NCBI RefSeq assembly: GCF_040717535.1
Contig: NZ_JBFEFI010000002.1
Location: 372,001 to 436,000 of the forward strand
Reading direction: 5' to 3'
Length of the DNA stretch: 64,000 nucleotides
From: Thalassoglobus sp. JC818
GTDB taxonomy: Bacteria; Planctomycetota; Planctomycetia; Planctomycetales; Planctomycetaceae
The notes beneath the pieces are model-generated. The model made no database searches, was not told where the DNA came from, and saw only the letters and a program-made list of their open reading frames with translations. How positions within the stretch are numbered: position 1 is the stretch's first letter; every line of letters begins with the position of its first letter. Shown here one piece after another: positions 26,777 through 36,186 of this stretch. The position numbers were made by a program, and so were the translations under genes.

Positions 26777-27362
26777 CGCACATTACTCCCTCAAGTCGGT
26801 TCACCGGATTGGCTCCCGAGAATTTTGATCGAGCGAGGTCAATGAACTCGCCATCGTCGAGACTCAAAATCGCGAAGAGGAAGGTCCCGGTGAGGAAACC
26901 TGCTTTTCGACTATCGGCGATCTCACCGGATCGAGTTGACTGATTCCTACAAGAGTCACAATCCCTCAATTTGTTAACAGCCGGATTCTTGACCCAATTT
27001 GCCCATTCTGAAGGAGCAGTGATGCGATCTTCGATTTGAGGCGTTTGAAATGCAGCGATGGAGGAAGAATTGATGAAGACCTGCCAGCCCATTTCATGCT
27101 GACATAGCTGGCTCTTTGTGTTGTTTCTTCTCGTGAGCGGTGAGTTCGCTCACATCGAGGGATTTTCAAAACAGAGATTGAGCGACAATCTGATTTGGAC
27201 GTGTCTCCGTCAGAAGACAACTTCGATTGAGTTTGTCACAATTTCACAGCACACGATTCCATGTGTTCGAGAGCATCGTCGCTTGTGATTGGCTGCGGTT
27301 GACGTCGCCCAATTCGAGGACGTTCTGACGTTTTGTAAGACATCAGCGGATAAACATTCTTC
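26777..27362. other. Long gene-free divergent region
   Basis: A stretch of almost 590 nt between the divergent TolC-family and hydroxyproline epimerase genes. The open frames on the minus strand (26664-27092, 26966-27220, 27236-27448) overlap or conflict and look non-coding. It should hold both promoters. I see no strong hairpin, repeat or RNA. Its length makes it worth a search for a small RNA or regulatory site. Confidence 0.4.
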
Positions 27363-28328
27363 ATGTCGCTTTCTGAACATTCTGATGTGGTCCAGAGAAT
27401 CGGGGTCATTGATTCGAATACTGGAGGGGAACCGACAAGAGTCGTCATTTCCGGCGGACCAAATCTCGGCAGCGGTTCACTGATCGATCAGCGAGAACGC
27501 TTGCGAACTCAATTCGACGAATTTCGTTCCGCAGTGGTCAATGAACCCCGCGGCTCAGACGTGATGGTCGGGGCGTTGCTCTTGCCTCCGCAGTCGCCTG
27601 AAGCAGTTGCCGGAGTCATCTTCTTTAACAATGTCGGCCCGCTCGGAATGTGTGGACACGGGACGATTGGCGTTGCAGTCACGCTGCGAGCCCTCAAGCG
27701 AATTGAGCCCGGGAAGCATCTTCTGGAGACACCGGTAGGAGTCGTTGAATTTGAACTTCTGAATGACCATGAAGTTCGATTTTCAAACGTGCTTTCGTAC
27801 AGATTTGCGAAAGATGTTTCGGTCGATGTTCCGAGTCTCGGTTCATTCACGGGAGATATCGCCTGGGGCGGAAACTGGTTCTTTCTGATCAACGATCACA
27901 GTTTCGATTTGAAACTCGCCAACGTTGAGGAACTGACGTCCGTCACCTGGAAGATTCGCAAAGCCCTCGCTGCCCAGGGGATTTGTGGAGCGAACGGGGC
28001 AGAAATCGATCATATCGAACTGTTCGGTCCCCCGCTGGACCCGTCGAACGACTCTCGGAATTTCGTGTTGTGTCCCGGCAAAGCTTATGACCGTTCCCCA
28101 TGTGGGACCGGAACGAGTGCCAAACTCGCCTGTCTGTATGAGGATGGAAAGTTGAAGCCTGGGGATTTGTTTCGGCAGGAAAGCATCATCGGAAGCGTCT
28201 TCGCTGGCAGCGTTCAGCCGGTGGAAGGGGGCGTGATTCCAACGATCACAGGTACGGCGTTTGTGAATGCGGAATCGACCCTCATCCTGAATGCCAATGA
28301 TCCGTTTCGTTTTGGAATCCGGCCGTGA
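27363..28328 (+). CDS. 4-hydroxyproline 2-epimerase (proline racemase family)
   Basis: A 321-residue PLP-independent epimerase. Both catalytic cysteines are present, Cys97 in [10 protein letters not shown] and Cys247 in [12 protein letters not shown], so it should invert the alpha carbon by the two-base mechanism; families with Cys/Thr pairs are dehydratases instead. The substrate is most likely trans-4-hydroxy-L-proline, giving cis-4-hydroxy-D-proline, because the next gene is an FAD amine oxidase and the pair matches the known hydroxyproline degradation route. Proline racemase activity cannot be excluded. Its stop overlaps the start of the oxidase by 4 nt, so the two are translationally coupled. 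Confidence 0.9.
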   Translation: MSLSEHSDVVQRIGVIDSNTGGEPTRVVISGGPNLGSGSLIDQRERLRTQFDEFRSAVVNEPRGSDVMVGALLLPPQSPEAVAGVIFFNNVGPLGMCGHGTIGVAVTLRALKRIEPGKHLLETPVGVVEFELLNDHEVRFSNVLSYRFAKDVSVDVPSLGSFTGDIAWGGNWFFLINDHSFDLKLANVEELTSVTWKIRKALAAQGICGANGAEIDHIELFGPPLDPSNDSRNFVLCPGKAYDRSPCGTGTSAKLACLYEDGKLKPGDLFRQESIIGSVFAGSVQPVEGGVIPTITGTAFVNAESTLILNANDPFRFGIRP

Positions 28329-29617
28329 CTGACACGACTCTCTCGACAGCGAACAACTCTATGAACTCTCAGGCACCATCCATCACAATTCTCGGCGGTG
28401 GCGTTGTTGGAGCAGCTTGTGCTTATTACCTGAGTCAAACCGGAGCGAAGGTCACGATTCTCGAAAAGGGGACTTTCGGGGGAGCCTGTTCCCACGGTAA
28501 TTGCGGATTCATTTCGCCCAGCCACATTCTTCCCCTGTGTCAGCCCGGAGCGATTCAATCCACGCTGAAGACATTCTTCCAACGAAATTCAGCATTTTCG
28601 ATTTCACCACGATGGGACCCAGCCCTTTGGCGATGGCTCTTGAAGTTCGCATCAAATTGCAATCGACAACACATGCTTTCCGCAGGACGGGCGCGGCAAG
28701 CACTGCTCGATTCATCACGCGAACTCTATGCGAGCCTGATTGAGACCGGAGTCCTCAACAATTGCGATTGGCATTCCGATGGGCTTCTTTTCGTTCATCA
28801 CTCTGCGAAGAGTTTTGAGCACTACCGAGAAGTGGACAAACTGCTTACGGAAGAATTCGGACTTAGTGCGAAAGCGTTTCCTGGAGAAGATCTCAACGAG
28901 TTGGAACCGGCTTTGAAGCCGGGGCTCGGAGGAGGATGGCTTTATGAATGCGACGCACACATTCATCCGAGTCAATTGATGGCTGCCTGGCGTGCCTGTC
29001 TGGACCGACAGGGCGTCGAGATTCGAGAACAGACCGAAGTCCTGAATCTGAATCGAACACGTTCAGCGATTACAGAAATTGAAACAACGTCCGGAAAAAT
29101 TAAAGTCGATCAACTCATCGTTGCGCTGGGAGCATGGACTCCCCAACTCATGAAGCAGCTGGGGCTGTCGCTCCCAATACAACCGGGCAAGGGGTATTCG
29201 CTGACGATGCCTCGCCCGGAAAATTGCCCGCGTTATCCGATGATTTTTGAGGAGCATCGAGTCGCGATTACTCCATTGACGAATGCTTATCGGATTGGTT
29301 CAACGATGCAGTTCGCCGGCTACGATACTTCTCTTCCTCCGTCTCGGCTCAATCTACTGCTCGAGGGGGCGAAAGAGTATTTGCACACGCCGACCGCAGA
29401 ACCTGTTCAGGAGCAGTGGTACGGTTGGCGACCGATGAGTGCCGATGGTGTTCCGATGATCGGTCAGGTTCCGAAGTTCGACAACACCTGGGTCGCATCA
29501 GGCCACAGCATGCTGGGAGTTTCAATGGCTCCAGCAACAGGAAAACTGATGGCCGAGCTGGTCACTCGAGCACCGACTCACGTTGACACTGCCCCCTACC
29601 GGCTTAACCGGTTTTAG
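28325..29617 (+). CDS. FAD-dependent D-amino acid (hydroxy-D-proline) dehydrogenase
   Basis: A 430-residue DadA-like oxidoreductase. The FAD-binding motif [17 protein letters not shown] starts near residue 20 and is followed by ILEKG. The C-terminal end has [17 protein letters not shown] and [16 protein letters not shown], typical of the DAO family. By context it would oxidise cis-4-hydroxy-D-proline made by the upstream epimerase to pyrroline-4-hydroxy-2-carboxylate. GTG 28325 overlaps the previous stop (GTGA); ATG 28361 is an alternative that removes 12 poorly conserved residues. The later pathway genes (deaminase and semialdehyde dehydrogenase) are not adjacent. Confidence 0.88.
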   Translation: MTDTTLSTANNSMNSQAPSITILGGGVVGAACAYYLSQTGAKVTILEKGTFGGACSHGNCGFISPSHILPLCQPGAIQSTLKTFFQRNSAFSISPRWDPALWRWLLKFASNCNRQHMLSAGRARQALLDSSRELYASLIETGVLNNCDWHSDGLLFVHHSAKSFEHYREVDKLLTEEFGLSAKAFPGEDLNELEPALKPGLGGGWLYECDAHIHPSQLMAAWRACLDRQGVEIREQTEVLNLNRTRSAITEIETTSGKIKVDQLIVALGAWTPQLMKQLGLSLPIQPGKGYSLTMPRPENCPRYPMIFEEHRVAITPLTNAYRIGSTMQFAGYDTSLPPSRLNLLLEGAKEYLHTPTAEPVQEQWYGWRPMSADGVPMIGQVPKFDNTWVASGHSMLGVSMAPATGKLMAELVTRAPTHVDTAPYRLNRF

Positions 29618-29843
29618 GTCGTCGTGATCGGTTCATTTCGTTGACGTGAACATACTCTTAACGTTTGCGTGCGTCCGCGAGCTGCCAGCTTCCAAGACTC
29701 TTTGCACTCCAATTGTGGGGACTGCAAAATCTTGTCAGAAATTCAGGGGCGATCTGGCCTCCCATTTTCTATGATGTGCCTGAAGTTGCAGAATTCGAGC
29801 ATGCTTCGAACTGCTCGGGAGCGAAATTGTCAGGAGGCAGCAC

Positions 29844-31445
29844 GTGAGCACAATTCACCGGACGACAACTGGGCGGATCCGAACGGTCGCTGTGATTGAT
29901 GTCGGAACAACGTCGATTCGCATGGCGATTGCAGAGATCAGCGGAGAAGGCGAAGTCCGTCTGCTGGAATCGCTCTCGCAAGGAGTTGCGCTCGGGAAAG
30001 ATACCTTCACGACCGGGGAAATTGCCCGCTCGACAATGGAGGAGTGCGTTGCAACTCTCAAGGACTATCGACGCAAACTCGATGAGTACTCGATTGTCCG
30101 CCCTGAAGATATTCGAGTGATTGCGACCAGCGCCGTCCGCGAAGCTCTGAATCGAATGACGTTCGTCGATAGAATTTTCGTCGCGACGGGATTGTTCGTC
30201 GAGACGCTCGATGCTGCCGAGCTTCATCGCGTCACCTATCGCGGAGTTCAACCACTGCTGCGAGCGACACCAGACCTCTTCGAGTCGCAAGCCTTTGTTG
30301 TGGAAGTAGGAGGAGGAAGCACGGAACTGCTGCTCCTGAATCAGGGCAACGTCTCCCACTCGCAGGCGTTCCGTCTCGGGTCGCTGCGAATGCAACAGAC
30401 ACTCGCAGCTTACAATGTTCCAAGAGAACGCATGCGGCGCGTGATGCTCACAGAAATCCGCAGCCACCTCGAACCCCTCACCGAACTGATCCAACCCGAT
30501 GTCCCGGCCATTATGGTGGCGATGGGTGGAGATATCCGATTTGCCGCGAGTCAGGTTTCGAAAGAGCCGGTCAGCGATGACCAACTCACGAAGATCTCTC
30601 GATCGGACTTATCTGAGTTTACGGATTTCCTCTTCACGAAAAGGGAAGAGACACTCGTCTCCCGATACCAGCTTTCGTTTCCAGAAGCGGAAACAATCGC
30701 ACCAGCGTTGCTGATCAATCAGACTCTCGCTGAGTTGCTGGGCGTCGAGACCGTTTTGATTTCGAACGTGAATCTGCGAGATGGCCTCATTCGAGATCTC
30801 GCCGACGGCGGAAACTGGAGCCCGGAGTTTCAGTCGCAGATCATTCGCTCTGCGTGGAAGCTGGCTGAGAAATATCACGTTGATAAAGATCATGCTGCGT
30901 GTGTTGCGGACCTCTGTCGACAGCTGTTTCGTCAGTTGCAAGCCGAGCACGAACTGGATGAGCGGTTTGAGACATTCCTTTATGTCGCAGCCCTGCTTCA
31001 CGAGATTGGAACGTTCATCAGTGAGTCGAGCGTTCACAAACACTCGATGTATTTGATCATGAACAGCAGCCTCTTCGGTTTAACTTCCGATGATTTGAAT
31101 CTGGTGGCTTTGGTCGCTCGATACCATCGCCGGGCACTCCCCAAGCCCAGCCACCAGACTTACGCGGCGCTTGATCGCTATCGTCGAGTGGCTGTCTCGA
31201 AACTGGCAGCCATCTTGCGAATTGCCATTGCGCTCGATGCGTCTAGAACTCAACGGGTTAAAGAAATCACCTGTACTCGAAACCGAAACCGACTTGTGAT
31301 TTCTGTTCCGGTGATCGATGATTTGTCCGTTGAGCAAATTTCTCTGCGCAGGAATCGCCAGTTCTTCGAGTCGATCTTTGGCCTCCAAACGCTTCTGAGG
31401 ACGCGGATTCGCGAAACGAAATCGGAACCGAGTGCGCAGCTTTAA
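29844..31445 (+). CDS. Ppx/GppA phosphatase with HD domain
   Basis: A 533-residue protein of the exopolyphosphatase/pppGpp phosphohydrolase family. The ASKHA N-domain begins VAVIDVGTTSIRMAIAEI, with the phosphate-2 loop FVVEVGGGSTELLLL; the second half is an HD-like helical domain (LYVAALLHEIGTFI, then KHSMYLIMNSS). Members hydrolyse polyphosphate or pppGpp in phosphate and stringent control; sequence alone does not choose between them. GTG 29844 has a strong AGGAGG 7 nt upstream. It seems monocistronic. Confidence 0.92.
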   Translation: MSTIHRTTTGRIRTVAVIDVGTTSIRMAIAEISGEGEVRLLESLSQGVALGKDTFTTGEIARSTMEECVATLKDYRRKLDEYSIVRPEDIRVIATSAVREALNRMTFVDRIFVATGLFVETLDAAELHRVTYRGVQPLLRATPDLFESQAFVVEVGGGSTELLLLNQGNVSHSQAFRLGSLRMQQTLAAYNVPRERMRRVMLTEIRSHLEPLTELIQPDVPAIMVAMGGDIRFAASQVSKEPVSDDQLTKISRSDLSEFTDFLFTKREETLVSRYQLSFPEAETIAPALLINQTLAELLGVETVLISNVNLRDGLIRDLADGGNWSPEFQSQIIRSAWKLAEKYHVDKDHAACVADLCRQLFRQLQAEHELDERFETFLYVAALLHEIGTFISESSVHKHSMYLIMNSSLFGLTSDDLNLVALVARYHRRALPKPSHQTYAALDRYRRVAVSKLAAILRIAIALDASRTQRVKEITCTRNRNRLVISVPVIDDLSVEQISLRRNRQFFESIFGLQTLLRTRIRETKSEPSAQL

Positions 31446-31549
31446 AACGCTTCATTCCATGCAACACTGCGTGAGAGAAAACGAAGGAAGATCTGTTAGG
31501 CATTCCCTGAGCGGGTGCATGCTCGATTGTGATGCTTTAGAATTTGGAA

Positions 31550-31990
31550 ATGTACTGCCCACGGCGAAGGACATCATTTGATCGATTGGCGTTATTTGCG
31601 CTGACGGTGTGGATCGGCTTAACGAGCGTCGGTTTCTCCACTCAGCAGAAGACGTGCACTTGCGGTCCGAAGAGTCGTCAGGGTGCGCGGCAGTGTTGCT
31701 CAGGCGGGCAGTCGAATGCACAGTGTTGCTGCTCCAAGACTGATTCCGCACCCAAGTGCTGTTCGGGAAAGAGTGAGAAGGCTACCGAATCGAGTTATCC
31801 CGTTTCGGTACGTAGTTGCCGATGCGGAAGTCCGGTCTCGGTTCTCTTCATTCTCAATTGTGAACCTCGCCTCCTATCCGATTCGCCATCAGGCTGGCTG
31901 AATCGACCGGTCCAAAGTTTCGTTGACATGATCGACGAACAACTCGTGCATCGCGTCGATCCGATCGATCCCCCTCCTCCGAAGTGTTGA
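31550..31990 (+). CDS. Cys-rich exported protein upstream of a DUF1559 gene
   Basis: A 146-residue protein with a basic N-terminus, a hydrophobic segment (about residues 12-28, FDRLALFALTVWIGL) and a mature part packed with cysteine: CTCG, then CC, CCC and CC clusters between residues 35 and 72, CRCG near 92, and a final PPPPKC. About 16 Cys in all. This suggests binding of a soft metal such as copper or a dense disulfide network outside the cytoplasm. I chose ATG 31550; a TTG lies two codons earlier. It ends 81 nt before the DUF1559 gene, so they are probably one operon. No family recognised. Confidence 0.7.
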   Translation: MYCPRRRTSFDRLALFALTVWIGLTSVGFSTQQKTCTCGPKSRQGARQCCSGGQSNAQCCCSKTDSAPKCCSGKSEKATESSYPVSVRSCRCGSPVSVLFILNCEPRLLSDSPSGWLNRPVQSFVDMIDEQLVHRVDPIDPPPPKC

Positions 31991-32071
31991 GTGCGAACGC
32001 TCTATTTCGAACTCAATTTCACTTCCCTGATCCAGTGTTGCTGGTCAGGTGCTCTACTTTCGGAGGGAAAG

Positions 32072-33085
32072 ATGTTTTCTCGCAGACAGCGCCGATGCGC
32101 TTTTACACTCATCGAACTTCTCGTCGTGATTGCCATCATCGCAATCCTGATCGCTCTGCTACTTCCAGCTGTTCAACAGGCGCGTGAGGCTGCCCGTCGA
32201 ACTCAGTGCAAAAACAATCTGAGACAGCTCGGACTGGCTCTGCACAATTACCATGACATCGCGGGTGTTCTGCCGCCGGGTTACATCACTCGAGATGTTC
32301 AAGCTGGCGATCCTGCCTCGGCCGAGAACGGCCCGAACTTCGCGTGGGGAACGATGATCCTTCCCCAGCTTGAGATGACTCCGCTCTATGAACAGATCGA
32401 CTTCGAACTGAACGCTGATGACACAGCCAATCTCGTCAGTGCAGCCACTCCCATTTCTACATTCACCTGTCCTTCCGATCCTGGCCCGTTGCAATTTACG
32501 GTCGATGGGACCGCGGGAGGTGTCCAACTGGCCAAGTCGAATTTCGTGGGAGTTTACGGATACGGAAGTGTCACGATGAATCCGGGACGACCTGATCCGG
32601 CTGGAGTTTTCTATCGCAACAGCAGCACTCGTTTTCGCGACGTGACCGACGGACTCTCCAATACGATGCTGGTCGGCGAACGTGCTTCCACTCATCAGTT
32701 CGACCGGACTGTTCCTTCAGTTGCTGCCAATTCAACCTGGTATGCCGCGATCCCCGGTGCGATGCGTTCCTCTGGAATGATGATGATGGCAGATGAAGGT
32801 TCTGCTTCGCTGGTGCTTGGTCATGTCGGACAAATGATGAGCATGGGTGGAGGAATGGGAGGCGGTATGGGCGGTGGGATGGGGGGCGGAGGCATGGGCG
32901 GAATGCAGATGCACCACACTCCCAATTCGACCAATCACATCGTCAACTTTTCCTCGAATCACGTTGGGGGAATTCAGTTTCTGCTGGCGGATGGATCGGT
33001 CCATTTCCTCAGTGAAAATGTCGACTACAACACCTTCCGCTGGCTTGGACAACGTTCCGACGGAAACGTGCTCGGTGAGTTCTAA
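32072..33085 (+). CDS. DUF1559 pseudopilin-like protein with Met/Gly-rich insert
   Basis: A 337-residue member of the large planctomycete DUF1559 family. The N-terminus is a type IV prepilin-like leader: a basic start, the cleavage site before [20 protein letters not shown], then [15 protein letters not shown]. The C-terminal signature is [17 protein letters not shown]. Between these lies an unusual segment (about 32833-32920) with repeated MGGG units and ending in MQMHHT, rich in Met and His. GGAGG at 32062-32066 supports ATG 32072. The family is thought to form pilus-like or surface structures but its role is unknown. It follows the Cys-rich gene and precedes mreB. Confidence 0.92.
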   Translation: MFSRRQRRCAFTLIELLVVIAIIAILIALLLPAVQQAREAARRTQCKNNLRQLGLALHNYHDIAGVLPPGYITRDVQAGDPASAENGPNFAWGTMILPQLEMTPLYEQIDFELNADDTANLVSAATPISTFTCPSDPGPLQFTVDGTAGGVQLAKSNFVGVYGYGSVTMNPGRPDPAGVFYRNSSTRFRDVTDGLSNTMLVGERASTHQFDRTVPSVAANSTWYAAIPGAMRSSGMMMMADEGSASLVLGHVGQMMSMGGGMGGGMGGGMGGGGMGGMQMHHTPNSTNHIVNFSSNHVGGIQFLLADGSVHFLSENVDYNTFRWLGQRSDGNVLGEF

Positions 33086-33272
33086 GCCATTCAGATGGTT
33101 TTGCTGCATCCATTTCTACCGATCGATGCTGTGATCGTTTATGCGAATCACAGCCCGATCGTCTAAGAGATGGTTCAGTTTCGAGAAGTGGACAAGTGGT
33201 CACTCTTGTTGTCGTTTCCGTCTTGCCGCCGTGCCGGGAATCACGATACAACTTGTCCTTCCTCTCGAAACC

Positions 33273-34343
33273 ATGGATGGACACTCTGCAGGGATGCTAA
33301 ATCGGCTGCGCGACTGGCTTTGCCCCGATCTCGGAATTGACCTCGGTACGGTGAACACATTGATCACCTTACGGGGGCAGGGTGTCGTATTGAATGAGCC
33401 AACGATTGTCGCTCGGTCGAAAGACTCTCGCCAGATTCTGGGTCGCGGTGCAGCGATCGGGAAACTCGCGAAACAGATGGTTGGTCGGACTCCCGGATCG
33501 ATCGAAGCAGTGCGACCGATCAAACATGGAGTCATCACCGACTTCCACCTCTGCGAGCAGATGCTCAACTACTTTATTCGCAAGGCAGCTCCTCCGAAGG
33601 GTGGACTCCGCCCGCGAGTGGTCATCGCCGTTCCGTCGGAAATTTCACCCGTCGAGAAACGAGCCGTCTTCAATTCAGCCGAGCGAGCCGGGGCGGGTCG
33701 AATCTATCTGATTGAAGAAGCCAAAGCTGCCAGCATCGGTGCAGGGTTACCGATCTCTGAACCGCTTGCCAACATGATCTGCGACATCGGAGGCGGAACG
33801 ACTGAAACCGCTATCCTCAGCCTCGGTGAAATCGTCGCCAGCCAGTCGACACGCGTGGCGGGCGATGAAATGAACGAAGCGATTCGTGACTACATTCGGC
33901 AGCGATACTCGTTGAGAATCGGAATTGGAACCGCTGAGCAAATCAAAATCGAAATCGGCAGCGCAGCGCCGCTTGCTTCGGAATTGAATACGGAAGTTCG
34001 TGGGCTTGATGGAATCAGCGGAATTCCGCGGAAGGCGACCATCACGAGTGAAGAGATCCGGGAAGCACTCGTTGAGTGTTTGTGGAAGATCGTCGGAAGC
34101 ATCAAGCTGACGATTGAAGGATGCGATCCGGAGTTGATCGGAGATCTCGCTGACACGGGACTGGTGCTGACCGGCGGCGGTGCATTGCTTCGAAATGCCG
34201 GGCAATTCTTTCAGGAACATCTGGGCATTCCTGTCCGAGTCGATGATGAACCACTGACAACAGTCGCACGAGGAACTGCGATCTGTCTCGAGCATCTGCA
34301 CTACTGGAGGAAGAAATTCCAAACCGAAGGAGCAGGGTTTTGA
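33273..34343 (+). CDS. mreB: Rod shape-determining protein MreB
   Basis: Actin-like cytoskeletal ATPase that guides wall synthesis. Actin-fold motifs: phosphate 1 LGIDLGTVNTLI, connect 1 segment VIAVPSEISPVEKRA, phosphate 2 CDIGGGTTETAIL, and adenosine motif LTGGGALL. About 356 residues from ATG 33273; ATG 33294 is an alternative. Classical MreB has DLGTANT, here DLGTVNT. The next gene is mreC-like. No mreD, pbp2 or rodA follows, so the usual shape operon is cut short. Planctomycetes generally lack FtsZ, which makes a retained MreB of interest. Confidence 0.93.
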   Translation: MDGHSAGMLNRLRDWLCPDLGIDLGTVNTLITLRGQGVVLNEPTIVARSKDSRQILGRGAAIGKLAKQMVGRTPGSIEAVRPIKHGVITDFHLCEQMLNYFIRKAAPPKGGLRPRVVIAVPSEISPVEKRAVFNSAERAGAGRIYLIEEAKAASIGAGLPISEPLANMICDIGGGTTETAILSLGEIVASQSTRVAGDEMNEAIRDYIRQRYSLRIGIGTAEQIKIEIGSAAPLASELNTEVRGLDGISGIPRKATITSEEIREALVECLWKIVGSIKLTIEGCDPELIGDLADTGLVLTGGGALLRNAGQFFQEHLGIPVRVDDEPLTTVARGTAICLEHLHYWRKKFQTEGAGF

Positions 34344-34418
34344 GCAAAGTCAGTTCGCTGGAATTGATCGTGTCGTTACTTGTTTCCCCGCTCCAATACT
34401 TAAGCGCCTGAAGTACCA

Positions 34419-35372
34419 ATGCCCGCTTCGTGGAAACGTCCAATACTATGTTTCGCCGGCTGGGTCGTCTTCGCTTGCCTTCTGTACATCGGACCAGATC
34501 ACTGGAAAGGTCAACTGCGCACATCGCTCGGCGACGCTGCTGGTTTGACATTGCAGGGAATTCAACAAGCCGAGAAATCTGTCTCGTCGCTGTTTCGAAG
34601 ACCGCTTTCACCGAGTGAAGAGAGCCCTCAAGACGCGGTCGAAGCTGAGCGATTCAAAGCCGAGAAACGAGATCTGCAAACTCAAATCGCACAACTTCGA
34701 CGCGAGAACGAACGTCTTCGACAGGTCCCGGAAGTAACTCCGCCCTCACAGACATCTTCACTTTTGACGACACGTGCGATCGACGCCAACGTTTTAGGAG
34801 TGACGGGCGAAGAATCTTCGATGACGGTCTCGCTCCTGGTTTCAGCTGGCAGCCGTCACGGAATTTCGAGTGAGGAGCTCGTGCTTGAGCAAACCGGATT
34901 GCTGATCGATCAAGGTGAGAATGCCGATATCCGGCTCGACCGGTTGGTAACCACCGGTCGCGCGCTTTTGGGGCGAACACATCAGGTTGGCCGCTGGACG
35001 ACGATTGTCCAACCGATCTTCGATCCACAGTTTCGAATGGCTGTTCGCCTCGTTCGTGAATCGGAGCTTGGACTGGTGGTCGGCACGTCCGGGATTCTCG
35101 AAGGAACCGGGGAAGACTGTCGCATTCTTGAAGTGAAAGGAACGGAGCCGGTTGCTGTCGGAGACCTCGTTTACACCGACCTTGCCGCTTCGCTTTCCTC
35201 TGTGCCGATCTATTGTGGACGAGTCATCGAAGCAACGATTCTTCCTCAAGAGACTCATTGGACGATCCGCGTCGCTCCAGTCTGGGCAGCGGGATCGATC
35301 CCGAAAAGAGTGTCTATTCTGCAAACCGAATTTGCAGTCGAACGCGAGGAAGATCTCCCATCGCAACCGTAA
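34419..35372 (+). CDS. mreC: Rod shape-determining protein MreC-like
   Basis: A 317-residue bitopic membrane protein. A single transmembrane segment (about residues 9-22) is followed by a coiled coil (EAERFKAEKRDLQTQIAQLR, about 75-102) and then two beta-rich domains, the standard MreC layout. It lies 75 nt after mreB, which supports the call. The sequence is divergent from proteobacterial MreC and the function here is inferred from order and architecture. Several strand motifs (GRALLGRTHQVGRWTTIVQP, GDLVYTDL, GRVIEAT) match the family. Its 3' end faces a convergent gene across a repeated element. Confidence 0.82.
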   Translation: MPASWKRPILCFAGWVVFACLLYIGPDHWKGQLRTSLGDAAGLTLQGIQQAEKSVSSLFRRPLSPSEESPQDAVEAERFKAEKRDLQTQIAQLRRENERLRQVPEVTPPSQTSSLLTTRAIDANVLGVTGEESSMTVSLLVSAGSRHGISSEELVLEQTGLLIDQGENADIRLDRLVTTGRALLGRTHQVGRWTTIVQPIFDPQFRMAVRLVRESELGLVVGTSGILEGTGEDCRILEVKGTEPVAVGDLVYTDLAASLSSVPIYCGRVIEATILPQETHWTIRVAPVWAAGSIPKRVSILQTEFAVEREEDLPSQP

Positions 35373-35452
35373 AGCGAGTTGTCGCGAGCGGAATTTGATT
35401 CGGAATGAGAGTCTTCTCTCGCTCAGAGATTCGAAGCTGAAACGTGTCCGTA

Positions 35453-35554
35453 AGCATTTTCGGATTTTGTGTGCACTCCCTCGCACGAGCAAGCACAGCC
35501 TTTTCACTTGTGAAACAGTGCAAGCGAGTGCACAGGAAAGAGCAACTTGCTCTA
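35453..35554. repeat. 102-nt intergenic repeat, copy 1
   Basis: Matches the copy at 39034-39135 without gaps over 102 nt, with about 14 differences by hand alignment. Conserved blocks are CTCGCACGAGCAAGCACAG and GTGCACAGGAAAGAGCAA, ending in the near-palindrome AGAGCAA-C-TTGCTCT. In this copy TGTGCACTC and GAGTGCACA can form an outer stem. It sits between the convergent mreC and TM2-like genes and its last three bases are the stop codon of the minus-strand gene. Confidence 0.85.
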
Positions 35555-35761
35555 GTCCAGTCGATCGGGGTCGAAGACTGCTGCTGAATACGCAGAGTAA
35601 ATGTGCATCAGCCATCCCAACCAGAAGATCCACAATAAGATGTCGATCACCAGATGGATCAGTCCGACAAACGGACGTCCCTGGAGGAGTTGTCCCAACC
35701 CGGGGATGAAGAAACTACACAAAGCTGCGACCACATTTCCGCCGCTTCCACGACCAGCCAT
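35552..35761 (-). CDS. Small TM2-like membrane protein
   Basis: A 69-residue protein with two hydrophobic segments separated by a short loop: AALCSFFIPGLGQLLQG, then FVGLIHLVIDILLWIFWLGW. The motif FFIPGLGQLLQGR is typical of TM2/DUF5683-like small membrane proteins found throughout bacteria. The tail AVFDPDRLD is short and polar. AAAGGAA upstream supports ATG 35761. Function unknown. Its stop codon lies in the last bases of the intergenic repeat. Confidence 0.82.
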   Translation of the reverse strand: MAGRGSGGNVVAALCSFFIPGLGQLLQGRPFVGLIHLVIDILLWIFWLGWLMHIYSAYSAAVFDPDRLD

Positions 35762-36186
35762 CCGCTGATTCCTTTCTCAACGTCTCAATTCACGAAAAGT
35801 TTCAATGTTGTCACGATTGCATCAAGGCAAATCGTGCTCTGATTTCGATTCAGTCCAATCATTCTACGTTGAAGATGAATCGGGTCGAGGGTTCATCTCT
35901 CTGAAAAGCGATCACGACCATCAGCACTCGTGTTATTGAGAACGTTCGGTTGCCATCAACATTGGAGTGAGATCATTGAATCCAGAGAATTCGTGTACTC
36001 AGAGTCATCCCTTGTCTGGTAAGATTAAGCAGCGAAGTGACACGGTAGTCAGGTGCTGGGAAAGTCTGGAGCTGGATGCTCTATTTCGTGCAGACGCCTG
36101 AACTCATAAGCTCGGGGGATCACTCGATGAGATCGCGCGAGTTCGTCGAAACAACCTGAAACACGCTCTTGCAGGCCCTGCTGATT
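35762..36186. other. Gene-free divergent region
   Basis: Between the divergent TM2-like and histidine kinase genes. It should hold both promoters. No protein-like open frame, repeat or clear hairpin seen. Confidence 0.4.

Noticed and set aside
29769-30584. Open frame of 271 codons on the minus strand over the Ppx/GppA gene
   Set aside because: It overlaps a gene with clear family motifs and shows none itself.
32107-32200. Close DNA similarity between the 5' ends of the two DUF1559 genes, considered as a mobile repeat
   Set aside because: Explained by the highly conserved prepilin-like leader of paralogous genes.
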